From Cylicocyclus nassatus (lineage: Eukaryota > Nematoda > Chromadorea > Rhabditida > Strongylidae): 64,000 bases of DNA. The position numbers and the translations under genes are program-made. The notes below the pieces were generated by a model. It saw only the letters and a program-made list of their open reading frames with translations. It was not told the origin of the DNA and searched no databases. Positions 24,857 to 38,423 of this stretch are shown here, piece by piece; position 1 is the first letter of the stretch; each line of letters begins with the position of its first letter. The DNA lies in contig CATQJL010000001.1 in NCBI GenBank assembly GCA_958299035.1, positions 51,942,329 to 52,006,328 of the forward strand, given 5' to 3'.

Positions 24857-25612
24857 GTAGCAGCTACATTTACAAGGCAATGTTAGCAGGACTCGGCACA
24901 GGTGGCTTACGAAACAGACTGGATATCGTTCTGAGGCAAAAAGCCAAGTGAATGTCGTTTCTGTGGGGTTCGGGGACACTGGGAAATACATGTATTTTAG
25001 TGTAGTGTAATGAAAAATCACAAATCGCATCGTGCAAATCGGAGTTTCAGGAATGCTAAAAAGTTTTTCAAAAACCTCCTGAATACGCAAGTACTTGAGA
25101 ACTGGATTTTCATATAGAATCAACCAATCAAAAAATTCTGAATAATTGGTCGACTTCACGCCCATTAACTCAGCAAATCCCCCCCCCTAACGGTCAGCCT
25201 TCCTCTTCAATCCTCTTTTCTTTTTCTGGGTAAGTCACAAGTGCTCATCACTGCCCTGCCAATCCCATTCCTTGCAACCAACAATTTTCCAAAAAGCTCT
25301 GTGTGCAAGCGCGGGAGTTCGGAAATGTGCCCCAAAATAAAAAAGGAGTCATGGCGAAGACTAGATGATATTGCACCAAATTTAGTGTGTAACTGCCACA
25401 GGGAGTTAGTATGAAAAACTACGAAGAAATCAATTATTTGGGCTGAATTTGGCAGACTTCATTCGTTATGCGGCTTTTTCTCCAGCTGGAGAGCACCTGA
25501 GGTGGCTCAGAGAGAACCAAGTCATAATTTTCCCTTCACATATTCTCCCCTTTTTACGAAATTGAACTATGATTCACGACTCGATGCCATGATTAACATT
25601 GCGACAGGAGTA
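24857..25612. other. Intergenic, no gene seen
   Basis: AT-rich with a short C run near 25175. No coding or RNA feature is supported. Confidence 0.4.
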
Positions 25613-25760
25613 AGGGTGGAGGACTATATGTCGTCGAAAAAGGGCGGTCCCCGCGGTCATTTGCGACAAATACGCGCCTTTGTACATGTGCGGACATGCG
25701 TTCCTGCAGGAAATCCGCGCGGAACTCTTCCACATTCGGCGACATATAGTCCTCCACCCG
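25613..25760. repeat. MITE, 150 bp, copy 2
   Basis: Arms GGGTGGAGGACTATATGTCG and CGACATATAGTCCTCCACCC flank the same core as copy 1 at 16431. Within the arms CTATATG replaces the ATTAGG-type sequence of copy 1, and the opposite arm changes to match. Confidence 0.75.
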
Positions 25761-26938
25761 TGCCCCCCCCTACTCACAGCCCTTTAAAAAATGGATGGTG
25801 GCAGAAATTTTGCTCCAAGCGCGCGGTGGTGCGCGCCTGACACAGCATGTCTCCAACCCGTAGAAACGAACACCATCACTTTTCTGCTTAATGTTGTTTC
25901 TTCTATTTCTGGTTTGTTACTTATGTTTACTCATTCCTGAGCGCATCATAGGAGCTGTCGTACTTCTGTTCCGAAGTCAAATGGGACTTCGTTTCCAGAA
26001 AACTGTTAAAGGCACCTGGTGCACCCTTGAACACTTAGAATGAGAATCTTTTCAGAAGAAAAAAGAGAATTGCGCAAATGCCACGAGACGTACAATAAGC
26101 TTGTGAGACCACTATTGGCCACGAAATTAAAACTTGATGGAACATTTGTTTTTGTGATGACATGCAAGTATGTGTATGCTATTTCATACAAATTAGGCAA
26201 AGAGCAATACTTTATGGCCTATTTCATGCAGTTTTCCCTTGAAATCAACGCCGTATATATAGACCAGTTAGTATGATACCCACCTAAATCCGTAATCTGA
26301 CCAATCTTCAGCGCACCCGGAGAGGAACATGCTTCGTAGATCGGATAACACGTCTGGAATAAGGCATTAAAAAATGGAGTGATAATCCACTAATGTTTGT
26401 GCATACGACTTTATAGAGCTCAGCGCCGTATCAGTTTATACGGTCTAATTTGATAATGTTCCTTCTTCATCTCTTATTGCTGGTTTCAAAGGTAAAATAA
26501 TGGAACAACATTGCCCAAAATTGATCTATGCATTTGCTTGGTTCGTATATTGTTGACATTATCCTATGACTACGGCACGGTTCAGAAGGTTCAAATTACA
26601 ATTTCGTCCACATCAACTGGCCATGCCTCAAAAGAGAAAAGGAAAAAGCTGAAGGTGTTTTCGTTCTTCTCTCACACATAAGCCATCAATGCCCTCCATA
26701 CCGGGAGCTTTTATGGGGCTGGTTGGTAAGCATTATCAACAAACCCAAATGAATCAACAGTGCACTCGGACAGCGAATATTGACCGGGTTGAACTAATTG
26801 CCGGGGCATCAAGTGCTTACTTTTATAGGTTTGCTTTCACATCACTAGACAATCTCTGCTAGGGATATTTGACGATTTTCCAAGCATATTTTTAGAGAGT
26901 CAAGTTACTTCGGGAAATTGCTTTTCTAGTATGTATTA

Positions 26939-27952
26939 GGTCATTCCGAAAGTAATTTCGCTTTTTTCAAACGGGCGCCATATTTGATGGAACAAAGATT
27001 TCGGAGAGATCTTGGAAGCGTTCGATGCAGCATTTCATCCTCTATCTAACAGTGATGAAAACGTTGCAGTAAGGTCAATGAGCTTTCGGAAAATAACGAA
27101 AATCTACGACATACGCTTTTTGAGATGGTCAAGTTTCACAATTTCTTAAAACTTTCATATCAATGCTGAGAAGGAGTTCAAGTAACGATTCCATAGAGCG
27201 AATCTTATAGAATACGATGCGACTCTTTTCTCTTTTTCCTACCTCGCCGTAATTTTTCAAAAGATCTTTTTAACAAAACCATCGGATTGTTGTAGGCCTA
27301 CATCAGCCACAACCGCGTCAAACATCAAAAATTTCGGAATTTGAGACTACTAAGATGGTACCACGAGTAAGCACTAATTTTTCTGAGCAAATGAGAGTTT
27401 ACGGATTCGAAATATCAAATTTGGATTTTTTGGGGTACAGCCTGGGGCTCGTTAAAAAAACGAGTTATGATGATTTTATCCCCGAAAAATAAACAAATCG
27501 GGAACAAAAAAAACCCATTAGAAAGAGGGGAAAATGCTGCATCGAATAGTGCACGAGCTGCTCTTCCTTTGATGTTCTACGAGGATTTAGCTGTCCAAGT
27601 AAGGAAATCGGTAGCATCAGTTAAAATTCTGTTAAAATGTATGACAAGCTGTAGAAAGGAGGAAAAAGTTGTTTTGCATTCTGTAGAGTTTGCTCAATGA
27701 ACACGTTACTTGTACTTTATCGGAGGTTTGATATAAAAGTTTAGAAAAATTGTGAAACTTGACCATCTCAAAAAGCATAGGTCGCAGATTTCGGTCATTT
27801 TCTGAAAGCTCATTGATTGTTTTGCAAAAATTTCATAATCATTAGAAAGAGGATGAAATGCCGCATCGAAAGCTACCAAGATCTCTTAGAAATCTTTGTT
27901 CCATCAGATGTGGCACCCGTTTGAAAAAAGCGAAATTGCTTTCGGAATGACC
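26939..27952. repeat. 1-kb fold-back MITE (family GGTCATTCCGAAAG)
   Basis: GGTCATTCCGAAAGTAATTT is mirrored by GAAATTGCTTTCGGAATGACC, with TA on both sides and the symmetry reaching further out as TGTATTA/TAATACA. Internal arms pair, for example TTTTTGAGATGGTCAAGTTT near 27117 and its inverse near 27757. Same family as 7079-8041. No transposase. Confidence 0.85.
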
Positions 27953-28103
27953 TAATACATAGGAAGGCAAGGTGTATAACTATGATGAAAAAATGCCTCA
28001 CTCAGCAAAATTTTTTGGAAAGAGATATATCGCGAAGGGGTGTTTCTATTAGGTTGGTGCAAAAAAATGCGTGTTTTGCAAAGTCTCATTTTTACAAGGT
28101 ATG

Positions 28104-28324
28104 TACGATTGAGTAGATTTTCCGCTCAATATAGTGCTCACTGCAGATGAAATAAAATTCGCGCGTGAACGAATAGCTACGCTCGTGACGCCGGCCAATT
28201 GCGCGCGCAAAAGGCCGGCGTTACTGACGTAGATACCTATCTAGCTATTTGTTTACGCGCAAATTTTACCGCATTTCACATGCTGCAAGCACTCTATATT
28301 GAGCGAAAAATCTACTCGACTGTA
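28104..28324. repeat. Short palindromic MITE (GAGTAGATTT ... CTCAATATAGTG family)
   Basis: Both ends carry GAGTAGATTTTYCGCTCAAT in inverted orientation, and the centre folds on GCCGGCC...GGCCGGC. It is the smallest of three elements with this end sequence; the others are 49371-50252 and 52141-53001. Confidence 0.75.
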
Positions 28325-28538
28325 TAACTTTGTAAATTCTATATTTTCAAATGCAATAAAAATTATGAGTTATAGAAGTGGGAGGCTCACCATGGATAAC
28401 TCATCAAGTGGTGAAATGCACTGCTAAATAACGAATATTAGTATTTTAGGGGTCGCAAAATCAGGCTTAGAAAGAGTTCAGATTTTTTTACCCAAAACGG
28501 CCTCAAGTAGGAATTTGCAAACAGAATCAGATACTCAC

Positions 28539-28716
28539 AGCTGTAGCAGTAGTCCGAATAGCAAGTACCGGGATTCGTGCAGAGTAGTCTATTGTCGATA
28601 AAAGTGAATACACTACAAGTGAAGCACATCTTCGTCTCTGAAGTGTTCGTGACGGATGTGGCGTCGAACGAGAACGCAGATGCGGCCAGTTGCAGTAATC
28701 CGAGAATGGCCCACAT
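28539..28716 (-). CDS. First exon of a secreted Cys-rich (Ly6-like) protein, partial
   Basis: The - strand reads an ATG at 28716 opening with a signal peptide (MWAILGLLQLAASAFS), then MCFTCS, and later NPGTCYSDYCYSC, before a good donor AGCT|GTGAGTAT at 28539. An acceptor-like TTCCAG lies six bases before the ATG, so the start could be trans-spliced. Signal peptide, CxxC and closely spaced cysteines recall the first part of a Ly6/uPAR three-finger domain or another small secreted disulphide-rich protein. I could not find the following exons between 25.8 and 28.5 kb, so the gene is partial here or a stray exon. Being only 1.4 to 0.2 kb from MITEs at 26.9 and 28.1 kb, it may have been disrupted. 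Confidence 0.5.
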
Positions 28717-29130
28717 CTCACTCTGGAACGAATTGCTTTTGTTTTTTGTTTTTTTTTTTGATTGGCAAATGCGCTGAAGCGCAATCAACAGGAAGAATTT
28801 CAAAGGTTTTCGTGCAGTATCAAAGCAGGACACATTTTTTTGGAAAAATTCAGAGAATTGGCGTTCCTCACGGTAGGGTTTGTTCGTTTTTTTCTATGAG
28901 TCCCCATAGATCAACGATTAGAAAGCATTAGAAAACCTTATGTTTGTTTTCTTTTTGATGGTTGACTATCTCGAACAAAATCTTCCGAAAAGCATTTAGA
29001 AATGTTTAGATTTATCAACCTTGCCAGTGCTATATGCTTCATAACTGGCCGACTCAAATAGAGTTTCTTTAGAACTTTTCAGCAGAAAAAAATCTAACAG
29101 AACAAGTTACAAAGTTACTGAAGTCATATA

Positions 29131-30034
29131 AGACTGCTGCATAAGTTCTGTGCGATTTAAATTTTTTGAGTTCAAAATGTCATAACTTCTTTCAAAATCA
29201 ACTTTTTTCCGAGATCTTAGTTTCTATGTGTTGAGCAGTTCCTTGGCTATCAGAAACGTACTGAGATTTGCGAAAATCCTTGTTCAGAAAGGAGCAAGAA
29301 CTCAAAAATCTCACAGCGATTTTCTTCAAACCTGTCTTTATTGACATGGCAATGCTACCTTATGAGAATAGATAGGCATCTTACCAAACGATGGATAATT
29401 AGAGAAATCTTCTTAGATTATTTTGCAACTTTAAAAAGCCGATAGGGTCTGCGTTGCAGAGAGATTTTTTTTGACCGAGCAAAAAAGAAGCCACTTTTTG
29501 ACCTCCCTTCAACGCATGTATGCGTGCCTATTTACAAATTATGAAAATTTTACGATTAACGTGAGCTCCCAAAAGGTGGGCTCTGCTAGCTCTTGCGTTA
29601 CCCTAGCACCTCCAATAACTCATCGATTACTTCTATTCGCAGAAGCTCATTGCTTGTAAAACGTTTGTACAAAAAATTAATGTTCGACAATAAATTTTGC
29701 AGAAGAACGTTTTCCTCACGGAACTGAGCTTTTGCCTATATTAGCTTTCTACATCATTATTCCGCAATCCGTGAAAGAATTGACTTGAAGGGAGCATTTT
29801 GGAGGTTTCTTGCAGGAGCATATTTCTAGGATGAGAACGTACCTCTGCCATTTGGAGATTTTACGCCTGAAATTTCCCTACACTGAGAAATTTACTGAAA
29901 TTTGATATGCGTTAGAAAGAGCATGTAAAGCGCTTTCTAATGATACTGACAATACCGCATTAGAGATGAAATTCTATTAGAACAGCTGCTTCAAAATGGC
30001 AAAAAGAAAATTTAACAGAACTTAGGCAGCAGCT
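29131..30034. repeat. 0.9-kb TIR element, copy 2
   Basis: Same orientation and length as 20990-21907, starting GACTGCTGCATAAGTTCTG and ending with its decayed inverse beside TA (30035-30036). Shared blocks include TTTCTATGTGTTGAGCAGT. The ends have diverged more than in copy 1. Confidence 0.8.
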
Positions 30035-30036
30035 TA

Positions 30037-32300
30037 ATATATAATGCTATAATATAATCGGGGCTGTGCAAAACTTCTCTCCAGTAAAGTAATCTACCGA
30101 ACCCACTTTCGGGAGATCAATGTGCTTTACGCTTTCTTTTGAGAGTCGTTCATAGGTCTCAAAGCTCTGAATCGGCAAAAGCGCATGCCTACCCAGTTTT
30201 ATGCCATGTCCTAATGGGCTTCTGCAGCTATTCACGTCTGGTATTGAATATTCAACTAAAGGAGAAACAATAAAAAATGGAACAAAGGCAGAAGAAGAAA
30301 ATCTAAGCGATGCTCAAAGAACCCACCAGCGCGCACTTGAATTTGGAGCCTAGAAATTGGGAAAGTACTCTTAGCGGAAATGCAATATTTTTCTTCTGCT
30401 CCGTGCGCAATAGATTAGCGCAAATTGTTTCTCTGGGATTCCAAATGAAATAAGACAGGTCCTTCGCCTTCTTTTTAAGTGCACATGGTTCCAAGAAGGG
30501 TATGTAACAGGCGGTAGAAAATGTTGTCTTTACAAAAAAGCAAAAGAAGTGCGTCTTAAGTAACTCGACTCAGAGAACGACCAACAATCCTGTGAACCAT
30601 ATTCTGAAAAACTGGAAAATTGAAAAGCGATAACAATACAATAGCTCTACCAAAAAAGAATAACTAACTGTTCTGCAAGAGAAGAATGTTAAATAATGAC
30701 TCATATAGGCTTCAAGCCCTCAATTCGTCACTCGTCTCCTTGTAAGTGCTGGATATATGACTTTGAACCTAGGATCAGATTAATTAGTTCTATCACTCTC
30801 AGAAATCAATTTTGGCTTCCTATTTTGATTTATATGCTTATTTCAACTAAGGAGACCATGCCTTTTCTAAAAGCGTTGATCCGCATTCTATCGGCAACAG
30901 TCCTCAGGCAAGGGGGCCGAAAATATTTTGGCTGAGTACTGATTTTTTGAAAGAGGTTACCTAAAATTTCAAGCATTGCAGTAAACAGAACAGTGAGTAA
31001 TATAAGCAGAACAGTAAGTAATGTAAGTATATATGACCTGCTTTTTCCGAGTCTGCAAGTTACTATTATGAACTTCCGGAAAAATGCCAGAAAAATTAGA
31101 CTGAAAAAGCAAATAGAAAACATTGCAATAATCCAGAATTCTCGTGACTCGACTAACATAAAGTACTTTGAAATAGAGATATAGAAAGCCTTCTAGACAC
31201 CCTTTATAAATTGTCCCACCACTGTTGCCAGAACTTTCGTGCTAAGCTTATGACTGTATGTACGCACTGTCTTGTATAACTTTTCCATAAGAAGAATGAA
31301 ACGAATAATCAAATAAGTATGTAGCAATGTTTCGTCTCACTCTCTCGAAAATTACTGAAACTGTCTAGATCAATTGTAAATTATAAAATCATGAATAAAG
31401 CAGTCAACCTTCCTTATTCGTTTATAATTGTAAAGAACTGTTATGTTTCATCAATTTGTAAAGAATTGGTAGGTAAGAAAGTCTCGGAGAACGGCCACCG
31501 TTACGCCTTCGTTTTCAAAAAAACTACAAAGTTAGGCTCAAGAAAAACACAGATACTGAGTCTTACAGAAACATTCCCAGATCAATTAAATTATGGTTTA
31601 TATAAATTTAAAGGATTGGCACTCCTCCGCTCTCCCTCTCCCGGCCGCCAAAGAAAACCTGCAGAAACTTTTAAAAATTCATAGTGGTATGTATGTAAGT
31701 TGTCGTAACATTACAGTAATCGGAGACTGCAATTGTGAATTAAGTAGGCAACAAAGACATGCAAGATTGACTTTGCACACATTAATTTTCTCGTAAAACG
31801 TATTCGCCTATTCTAGAAGCTTGGAGAAATATTTGATTAGGCTGCATGAAAAGGTCATGGACAATTCTTGCATTCAAAATGTCTGCTTTTCTATAAAGAG
31901 TTTGAGTTTGAAATAGACTATTTCAAAGCAAAGCTGGCATGCCCAGGGTGAGCGCGACAATCGTTACGGTAATTTCCCTAGCGTGCATCGCAGCGATTGA
32001 ATTATGTCAAATGTCTCTTCTGAGTTGCATGGAAACAACGCGTAAGCATAGCAGACGTTAGTTTTAATTTTTCTCAAAACTGCTCAAAAATAGTTTGGAA
32101 AAAGTTGGAATGTTTTAAAATGCTTCAGCCACGCCCTTTTACTTGGTAATCAAGGAGCGCAAGCTTACGCCAACATTGGCTAACATTTTATAGCGTTCCA
32201 TCTTCCCAAATAAATAAAAACTTCTGGGACAAGGCATCCATGCGAGATGAAGAAACGTCCCAAACTTAGTCGGAGTATAGTAATTTTGAGTTCAAAATAT
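30037..32300. other. Intergenic, no gene seen
   Basis: AT-rich. Holds a small tandem of CAGAACAGTRAGTAAT near 30980-31020. No gene or larger repeat boundary could be fixed. Confidence 0.4.
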
Positions 32301-32302
32301 CA

Positions 32303-32855
32303 GGTTGGCTGATAAATAAGTTCGGTCGCTTTCGCGGCTCATGCAAATGCTGCAACATTTGGTCCAGTATTTGGTATCTCTGAAAAGAGCACCTTAGTGG
32401 GAATTGGAATATGAATTCTATCTGAGAAATACTTTTGTTCCAAAGAAAAAAAAAGCCGCAAAGAAGTGAAGAGCAACATTTTTCTCATAGTGCGCAAAAA
32501 TGAAGAAATTTGGTTTTTTGATAAAAGATTTTCAAAATGGCAGATTACAATTTTTATTATTATTCACTAAACAGGGAAAACTCCTCTTTATCCAAATACC
32601 AAACCGCTGTTTTTTACATCCATTATACCATGAAAACGAAGCTGAGGAAGTTGAAGAATGGAGCTTTTGGAAATTTAATCATGTAATCATGTTGAGGCAT
32701 AACTGTCTTTACTGATGATAGAATATCCTGTGTATTTGATATGTTATAAAGGAAGATGTAAGCCTACTTATCCGCAAAAAATCATGGGTACAGAACAACA
32801 GGAAAAATTTCTATGAAGATTTGCATGCCAAAACGAACATACTTTTTAGCCAACC
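32303..32855. repeat. 0.55-kb mariner-type MITE, uninterrupted copy
   Basis: Ends GGTTGGCTGATAAATAAGTT and GCCAACC with TA at 32856-32857. The interior holds decayed frames but no recognisable mariner transposase. This copy gives the reference layout for the element split by two insertions at 58504-62006. Confidence 0.75.
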
Positions 32856-32857
32856 TA

Positions 32858-33526
32858 ATAATATTAGCTAATCATAAAGGTAGCTAAAATATCAAAAAAT
32901 TTTCGGAAATTACTCTATTTATTCACGAGTTACCTGCATAGATTTCTAACTGATTGTAGACTATTCTCAGCTGAGAAGAGGGAAACACGGTGCTCGAGCT
33001 TACTTGCTGAGGAATGGAACAAATTTGAGACTCAAGCCGAAATGATTGAAGTGTTGGCATCAGCAGCGGCGGTAATAGATTTAGGTTTTTAACCTTTGTG
33101 AAAATTCGATAACGTATGTGCGAAACGAATCAATTTGGGAGCTTCACTCCGAGCACGAATTTGCCAGAAAAGTTTGACGCAGTCAGTTTTGCCAAACTCT
33201 TGCCGGAAAGCCTTCATGAATGCAAATGGGCCGGATAACTGCGGTAATGGTTGGGTATAAACAGCGGAAACGATTGAATGCGTTTGAATCTGCGGAATTT
33301 ATGCCAGACTGAGAGATAGGGAGTAATTGTGGTGTAATCGCTGTGCTATGTAGTGTTCACTAGTCAGCTGCTGCGAATCTCCGATGGCACCAACTGAAGC
33401 GTAAACCGGCACTTATTTATGATGAGTAAATACAAGGGTTTTCAATGGCGCTCGCAACTTCTGCTTCCTCCCAGCTCCTCTGCTCCAACGGAAGAGTACT
33501 GAGGGCGTATATTGGATGCAGGAGGC
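32858..33526. other. Intergenic, no gene seen
   Basis: Mixed composition. Nothing recognised. Confidence 0.35.
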
Positions 33527-33825
33527 AGTGGCGCGGTCTAGGATTTTAGGGGGAGCAGTTTTTTTTTTGAGGGTGCGTGGCATTAGCCAACAACACTTGA
33601 GGAAACATTTTGGTATGCTTCCCAAAGTTTTTTCGGGCTGCAACCCCTAAACAAATCTTTTATACATGGCTAATTTGAAATATTAGAAATTTCTATAAAT
33701 TGTTCCACTTATCTGCAAGTCAAAAACCCATCTAAGAACTTTCAAAAATTTCGTCACTCGTTCTCCTCCCCCCCCCCCCCCCCCCTTCCAGCTCGCCCAC
33801 TTCGTCCGCCATTGATGAGGGTGTT
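33527..33825. repeat. hAT-like MITE with G/C homopolymer, copy A
   Basis: One end reads CAGTGGCGCGGTCTAGGATT; the other, on the opposite strand, reads CAATGGCGGACGAAGTGG followed by a G run of about 18. Internal sequence GGGGTTGCAGCCCGAAAAAA (opposite strand) is shared with the copies at 38105 and 47637. CAGTGGCG ends followed by poly-G are common in hAT-type elements. Confidence 0.5.
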
Positions 33826-36800
33826 TGAAAAAAAAATGATTTGTTGCGTCTGTTGATTTGTTGCGCTTAAGAGTAGATTCACTCAAAACAAGTCTAACTA
33901 TCAATTTTCATACATGACTGAAGCTTGAAAAGATATATACCGCTTAATGAGAAAAACTTCTGAGCACCCACGCCATTATGACTTGAGCTTTACCACCAAA
34001 AAAAATGTACTAAAAGAAACATGATACAGTGCCCTTTTCTCTGCCCTCAATGTAATTCGATAACGCTCAGTTTGGAAAAAAAGTGCTCAGAAAAGATGCT
34101 AAAGCAGAAACCGATGATGCAGCATTATACTAAAATTGAAGTTTGCTAGAGAGCAAAAATCAAAAAATGTCCGGCAAGTTTTAAATTTGGCAGGAAAGAA
34201 AACTTTGAAGTACAAATGCGATTGAGTCTTCAGATTAACTTTATTTCGATTCCCAAGACTTAACAAAAAAAAACTTTGAGACTATACTTTAATGGAAGAA
34301 GATTTTCGTTTGCATAATGAACTTTGGATTTCGAAAGGGCAGAATGGATATAAACTTTTGCCTTGATGAACGAAAACTTGCTTCGGTCTTCAACTATTTA
34401 GATTTGGTTGAAAGAGTGTTTTAGAGTAGCATGCAGATGTTAATTTTCTTCATATTTTTGAAAGAATAAATTTTCTTGACTTATCTGTCTTTGCAAACGG
34501 TTCATAAAATCATGCTTTGAAGGAAGAATTTCAAAGTGGAATCTGATCTACGAGATTTCGCGTAAGTCTCCTAAAAGACTTCATAAACTATAAGCAAATT
34601 TGGCAATGAATCCTTTCTAGACGTTTATCTTAGGCATTTTTGGTATCGCACAGAATTTTCAATCTAAGCGTGATTGGAAAAACTTGTTATTTAGGAAGGT
34701 CCGCAACAGTTGCAGTGCGACGAATCCTTTCAATAGTTCATTTTCTCGAGAATTTCAGAAAGAAGCTGGCAAGCTATCAATAATAGCTTTGACAATTTGT
34801 TAAGCGCTTGAAAGTGTCTCGTCAAGAAAAGATCAGTACAGGCGCAGAGACTCCTCCGAAATCCTGATGTATTGCATTCGGTATTTTGAAATGTTAAGCA
34901 CTTTATTAGAAGCGTTGCAAGAAAGGGCTTTTTGTGCTTTGATTTTGAGACTAACTATGGAAAGCAAAAGTCGAGCTAATTTTGGTTATGATAGCTTGTT
35001 TTTTCGGTTTGTAAATATTACACTATAGATGGTGATTTCGTGTGGAAGCCATTGAACCAATTATAATACACTTCAAGGTAACATTTTCTGTTGAAAACTC
35101 CTGCGCGGTTTTTCGCAGTCCTACGTTTTTGAAGCAACTTTGAAACAAACGAGCTTGGCATGTCTTAAAATATATATTCCAAAGTCACGGAAACCTCAGC
35201 TAAACTAGTGAAAAATAACGAGAGAAGATGATGAGGGAGAGTTAGAGGGCACCATTCGTGAAAACGAGCAGTGAGTCTCTAATAAATGCCGTGCTGTGTG
35301 TTCCTCTTCGTGCTGTTCGTATTCGCCAGTATTGACTAAGAGTGGACCGAATTTGCAGCTACTTGAGTTTTCGGAGCTGACTTGGTTTGTGAATAGATTG
35401 AAAAGAACGGCTCTTTTGCTTTTGAGCGCCGCCGTAGGCCTTCAAAATAGCGGCGATAATGAAATGTAAACAAAGTGCAGTTGTTTTATGGCTTGAATTT
35501 TGGCAAATTTTTCTGAAAGGATAATCATTAAGGTGAAATAATACTGATAGACATAATTATGGCTTCTGGCTTTCACGATGTTCAAAATGCTAGCGATTGA
35601 AAGCCTCAAGGGGTGAAACAAGATCAAGTGAAGACTTTCGCTCAAAATGATGTATTCACTGAAGCTCCGAGTGCATTTCTTATGAACGCTTTCCACTCTA
35701 CTGGAAGGAATTGTGAATTCCCCACGTGCTGAGCTGTGGGCGGTCGAGCAGAAGTAGCTGAGGAGCAATTGTGTGATTTAAGTGGGCTGCTGGCGGTTGA
35801 GGGCCCGTCCGTTGGGAGTAGTGTAACGGGCCATAATAGAAGATTAGTTATCTGTTATTCTTCGCAGCTTCAGTTCATCAACAAGGATGTCAGAAGGGGC
35901 AGGGCAGAGTGGTAAACTTGGGAGAAAGCATCTTCGACGGGCAATTCGAAAGACTTGAGCACTCGGAAGTAGTATCCATACTTTGGGCAGACTCGTTGAG
36001 TTGTCATGGAGGCTGAGCTGTCATAGAAAGGGTGAAGCTGACAACTCATTAATTCGTAAGTTTCACACATGATCGAGCCGTGCTAAGTACGCGCAAAAGC
36101 TACGCTGGTCAAGCAGACAATCACCGTTGCTCAGCTGAAAATGCCCATTCTCTTTTGTTTTTTGAATTTACTCATGAGGGCACATAAAGGAACGGAAATC
36201 CGGCAAGTGCAGCAGCGTTTCCGCACAGAACGGTTGTGTAAGCACAGTGAATGAGTTCCACATTTTAGAGAGTTAAAATATTGCAGAAAAAACCAGGCTG
36301 TCATAAAGTGGTTGACTTCATGATTTTTTCACTGAAATGTGACCTAAACATTGAGAAAAAAAACTCCACCACTTCGGAGTGAATCTCGTGGCGTTGCTGG
36401 ACTAATACAAGGCGAATTCAAGTCATTCTCTCTTCCATTTTTTCAACCGACGTATAGTGTTCCAGGGCAGAAAAGAGAAGGACGCGAGCCTTCTCTATTG
36501 GTTTTGTGAAGTACTCTCAAGCGCTTTGGCCCTCCAATTGCAATAATGACATTCGTAATGCCCTTTGCTAGATTGAGCACAAATAGGGATAAATAGGGTA
36601 GGTACCTAAAGGCTTAAGCTAGGAAATTTCTAAATTACTTCTCGAACTACTGAGATGATCAATACGCGGCATAGAGCGACGACTTCAAATCTGTCTTCCG
36701 TACCTGCCGAACGTTTTTATGCAGAGCTATGAGCAGTCTTAAAGAAGACAATCGTATTACATACAGCTGCGAAATTAGACACTTGAAGGCCTTTTTAGCG

Positions 36801-38104
36801 CATCTTGAGGCATGGGCTCCATTGAATAGCCATTGTCATGTTTTCATACTGGTATGCAGCTTGTTGGAGTTAGCCAATTCCATTTCTACCATTCCATCAC
36901 AAGACTCATGAAGAAATTTACTCGATTTTTAGCGCATTTCAGTAGGTTACGCTACAAAAATTACTGGCTGGGCCCGAAGTCGTTTGCAAAATAACCACAA
37001 ATGAATATAAGTGGCGATCACAAATACATCGACCACTTTGTTGAATGAATTTTTACAGTTACAAGGCATTCTTGGCTTGAGGGCTTTCAGCATTTTTGTA
37101 CTGATAATCAGTTAAGATACTAGTCTGCATGCCTCTAGACAAAAAGTTGTTCCAAGCACAAGTGAAAATGCATGCTTTTATCACCGCATAAAGTCCTTTT
37201 CAAAATTTTCCATGCATAATATGATTTTTTTTGCCAACGAACGTTTACTGTGTTTTGTGCTCATGCACGGTTCTTTTATATTCACACCTACGTGTGCTCA
37301 AAAAGTAATTACAGATAATGTAGCACGCTTCACTTGTACGAATTCTGCAGACTATTGAGGGTGAAGGGAGCATAATACGTTTTGCTTGCTCAAAAACATC
37401 GACAAACCCCGGAAACGAGTTGCGGTAAGAACTATGTCGAAGTCGTACAATTTTTTTTCGTTGTTTCTTCATAGGCCAGATAACTTGAAAAGTAAACGAT
37501 GAAAAGCTGGGTTGCATTCGGTTTAGCTTTCCTCTCCTTTCTTAACGGATATTGCGTTAGGTTGATGCATTTAAAGTACTGAGCCAAAATAATGAGCATT
37601 TCTTCTGCTACAGCCGTAGTTTAAAAATACCTGCTCTACTAATGACTATCAATCATCGCATAAATCGTAATTCGCATGGAATTTGTATCCAAATTGGAAA
37701 GGTCATGATTTGGATCTCAGCTCCGAAGTATTTTACAAAACCTCTACTTGGGCAATTGTGACAAACGCACATAAGCATCCATTACATGTACTTGCTAAAG
37801 TTTCCCACTGCGACAAGTCGATAGAAAACAACGGCCAGAAATAGGCGAACACAATTGCGCTCTAGTTATATTTATGACTGCATACTAAAAATCTTCCGAA
37901 ACAAAACCATACCTGATCCCTTTGTGCCCCAGTCATCGGAAAACATCACAATTATCATTGAAGAAAACTTTAGAAAGGCAATTCGCATCTTTAGCCAATT
38001 GTTTTCTCGACTTCCAGCCCTCAAAAATATCGGCAACCGCATTCAAATATTTTAATACGTGCTTACCATATATAGACCAAATGATTGATTCGAAGATACC
38101 TTTT
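33826..38104. other. 4.3 kb without a recognised gene
   Basis: AT-rich to 35.2 kb, then a somewhat GC-richer block at about 35.2-36.1 kb containing CGTGCTGTGTGTTCCTCTTC and GGCGGTTGAGGGCCCGTCCG. That block has the feel of a retroelement leader or LTR, but I found no repeat partner in the window. Frames on either strand lack motifs. Confidence 0.3.
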
Positions 38105-38389
38105 TGATGTAGCCCCCCCCCCCCCCCCACGAGAATGGGTCTCGAAATTTTTGAGATTCACTTACATGGGTTAGAAAATGTGCAAGTTAAATTCTTCTAG
38201 TCTTATACAAAAAAATTTTCTGAGGGCGTGGCTGACGCCACGTTCCCTTCTTCAAGAATTTAGGGGTTATGGGCCTGCAAAAATTTTGGGAAGCACCCCA
38301 AAAACTTTTTCAGGCCACGCAGTTTCATTTGAAAAAATTTTTGCCCCCCCCCCCGGTTCAAAGTCCTGGGACCGCCACTGCGTTTGAAT
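38105..38389. repeat. hAT-like MITE with C homopolymers, copy B
   Basis: Ends with AGTCCTGGGACCGCCACTG. It carries two poly-C runs (38107-38124, about 38345-38356) and the family core AGGGGTTATGGGCCTGCAAA. The left end is not clear and may be truncated. Confidence 0.5.
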
Positions 38390-38423
38390 ACTTTTTGATT
38401 TTGGCTACCAACCAAAGGTATTA

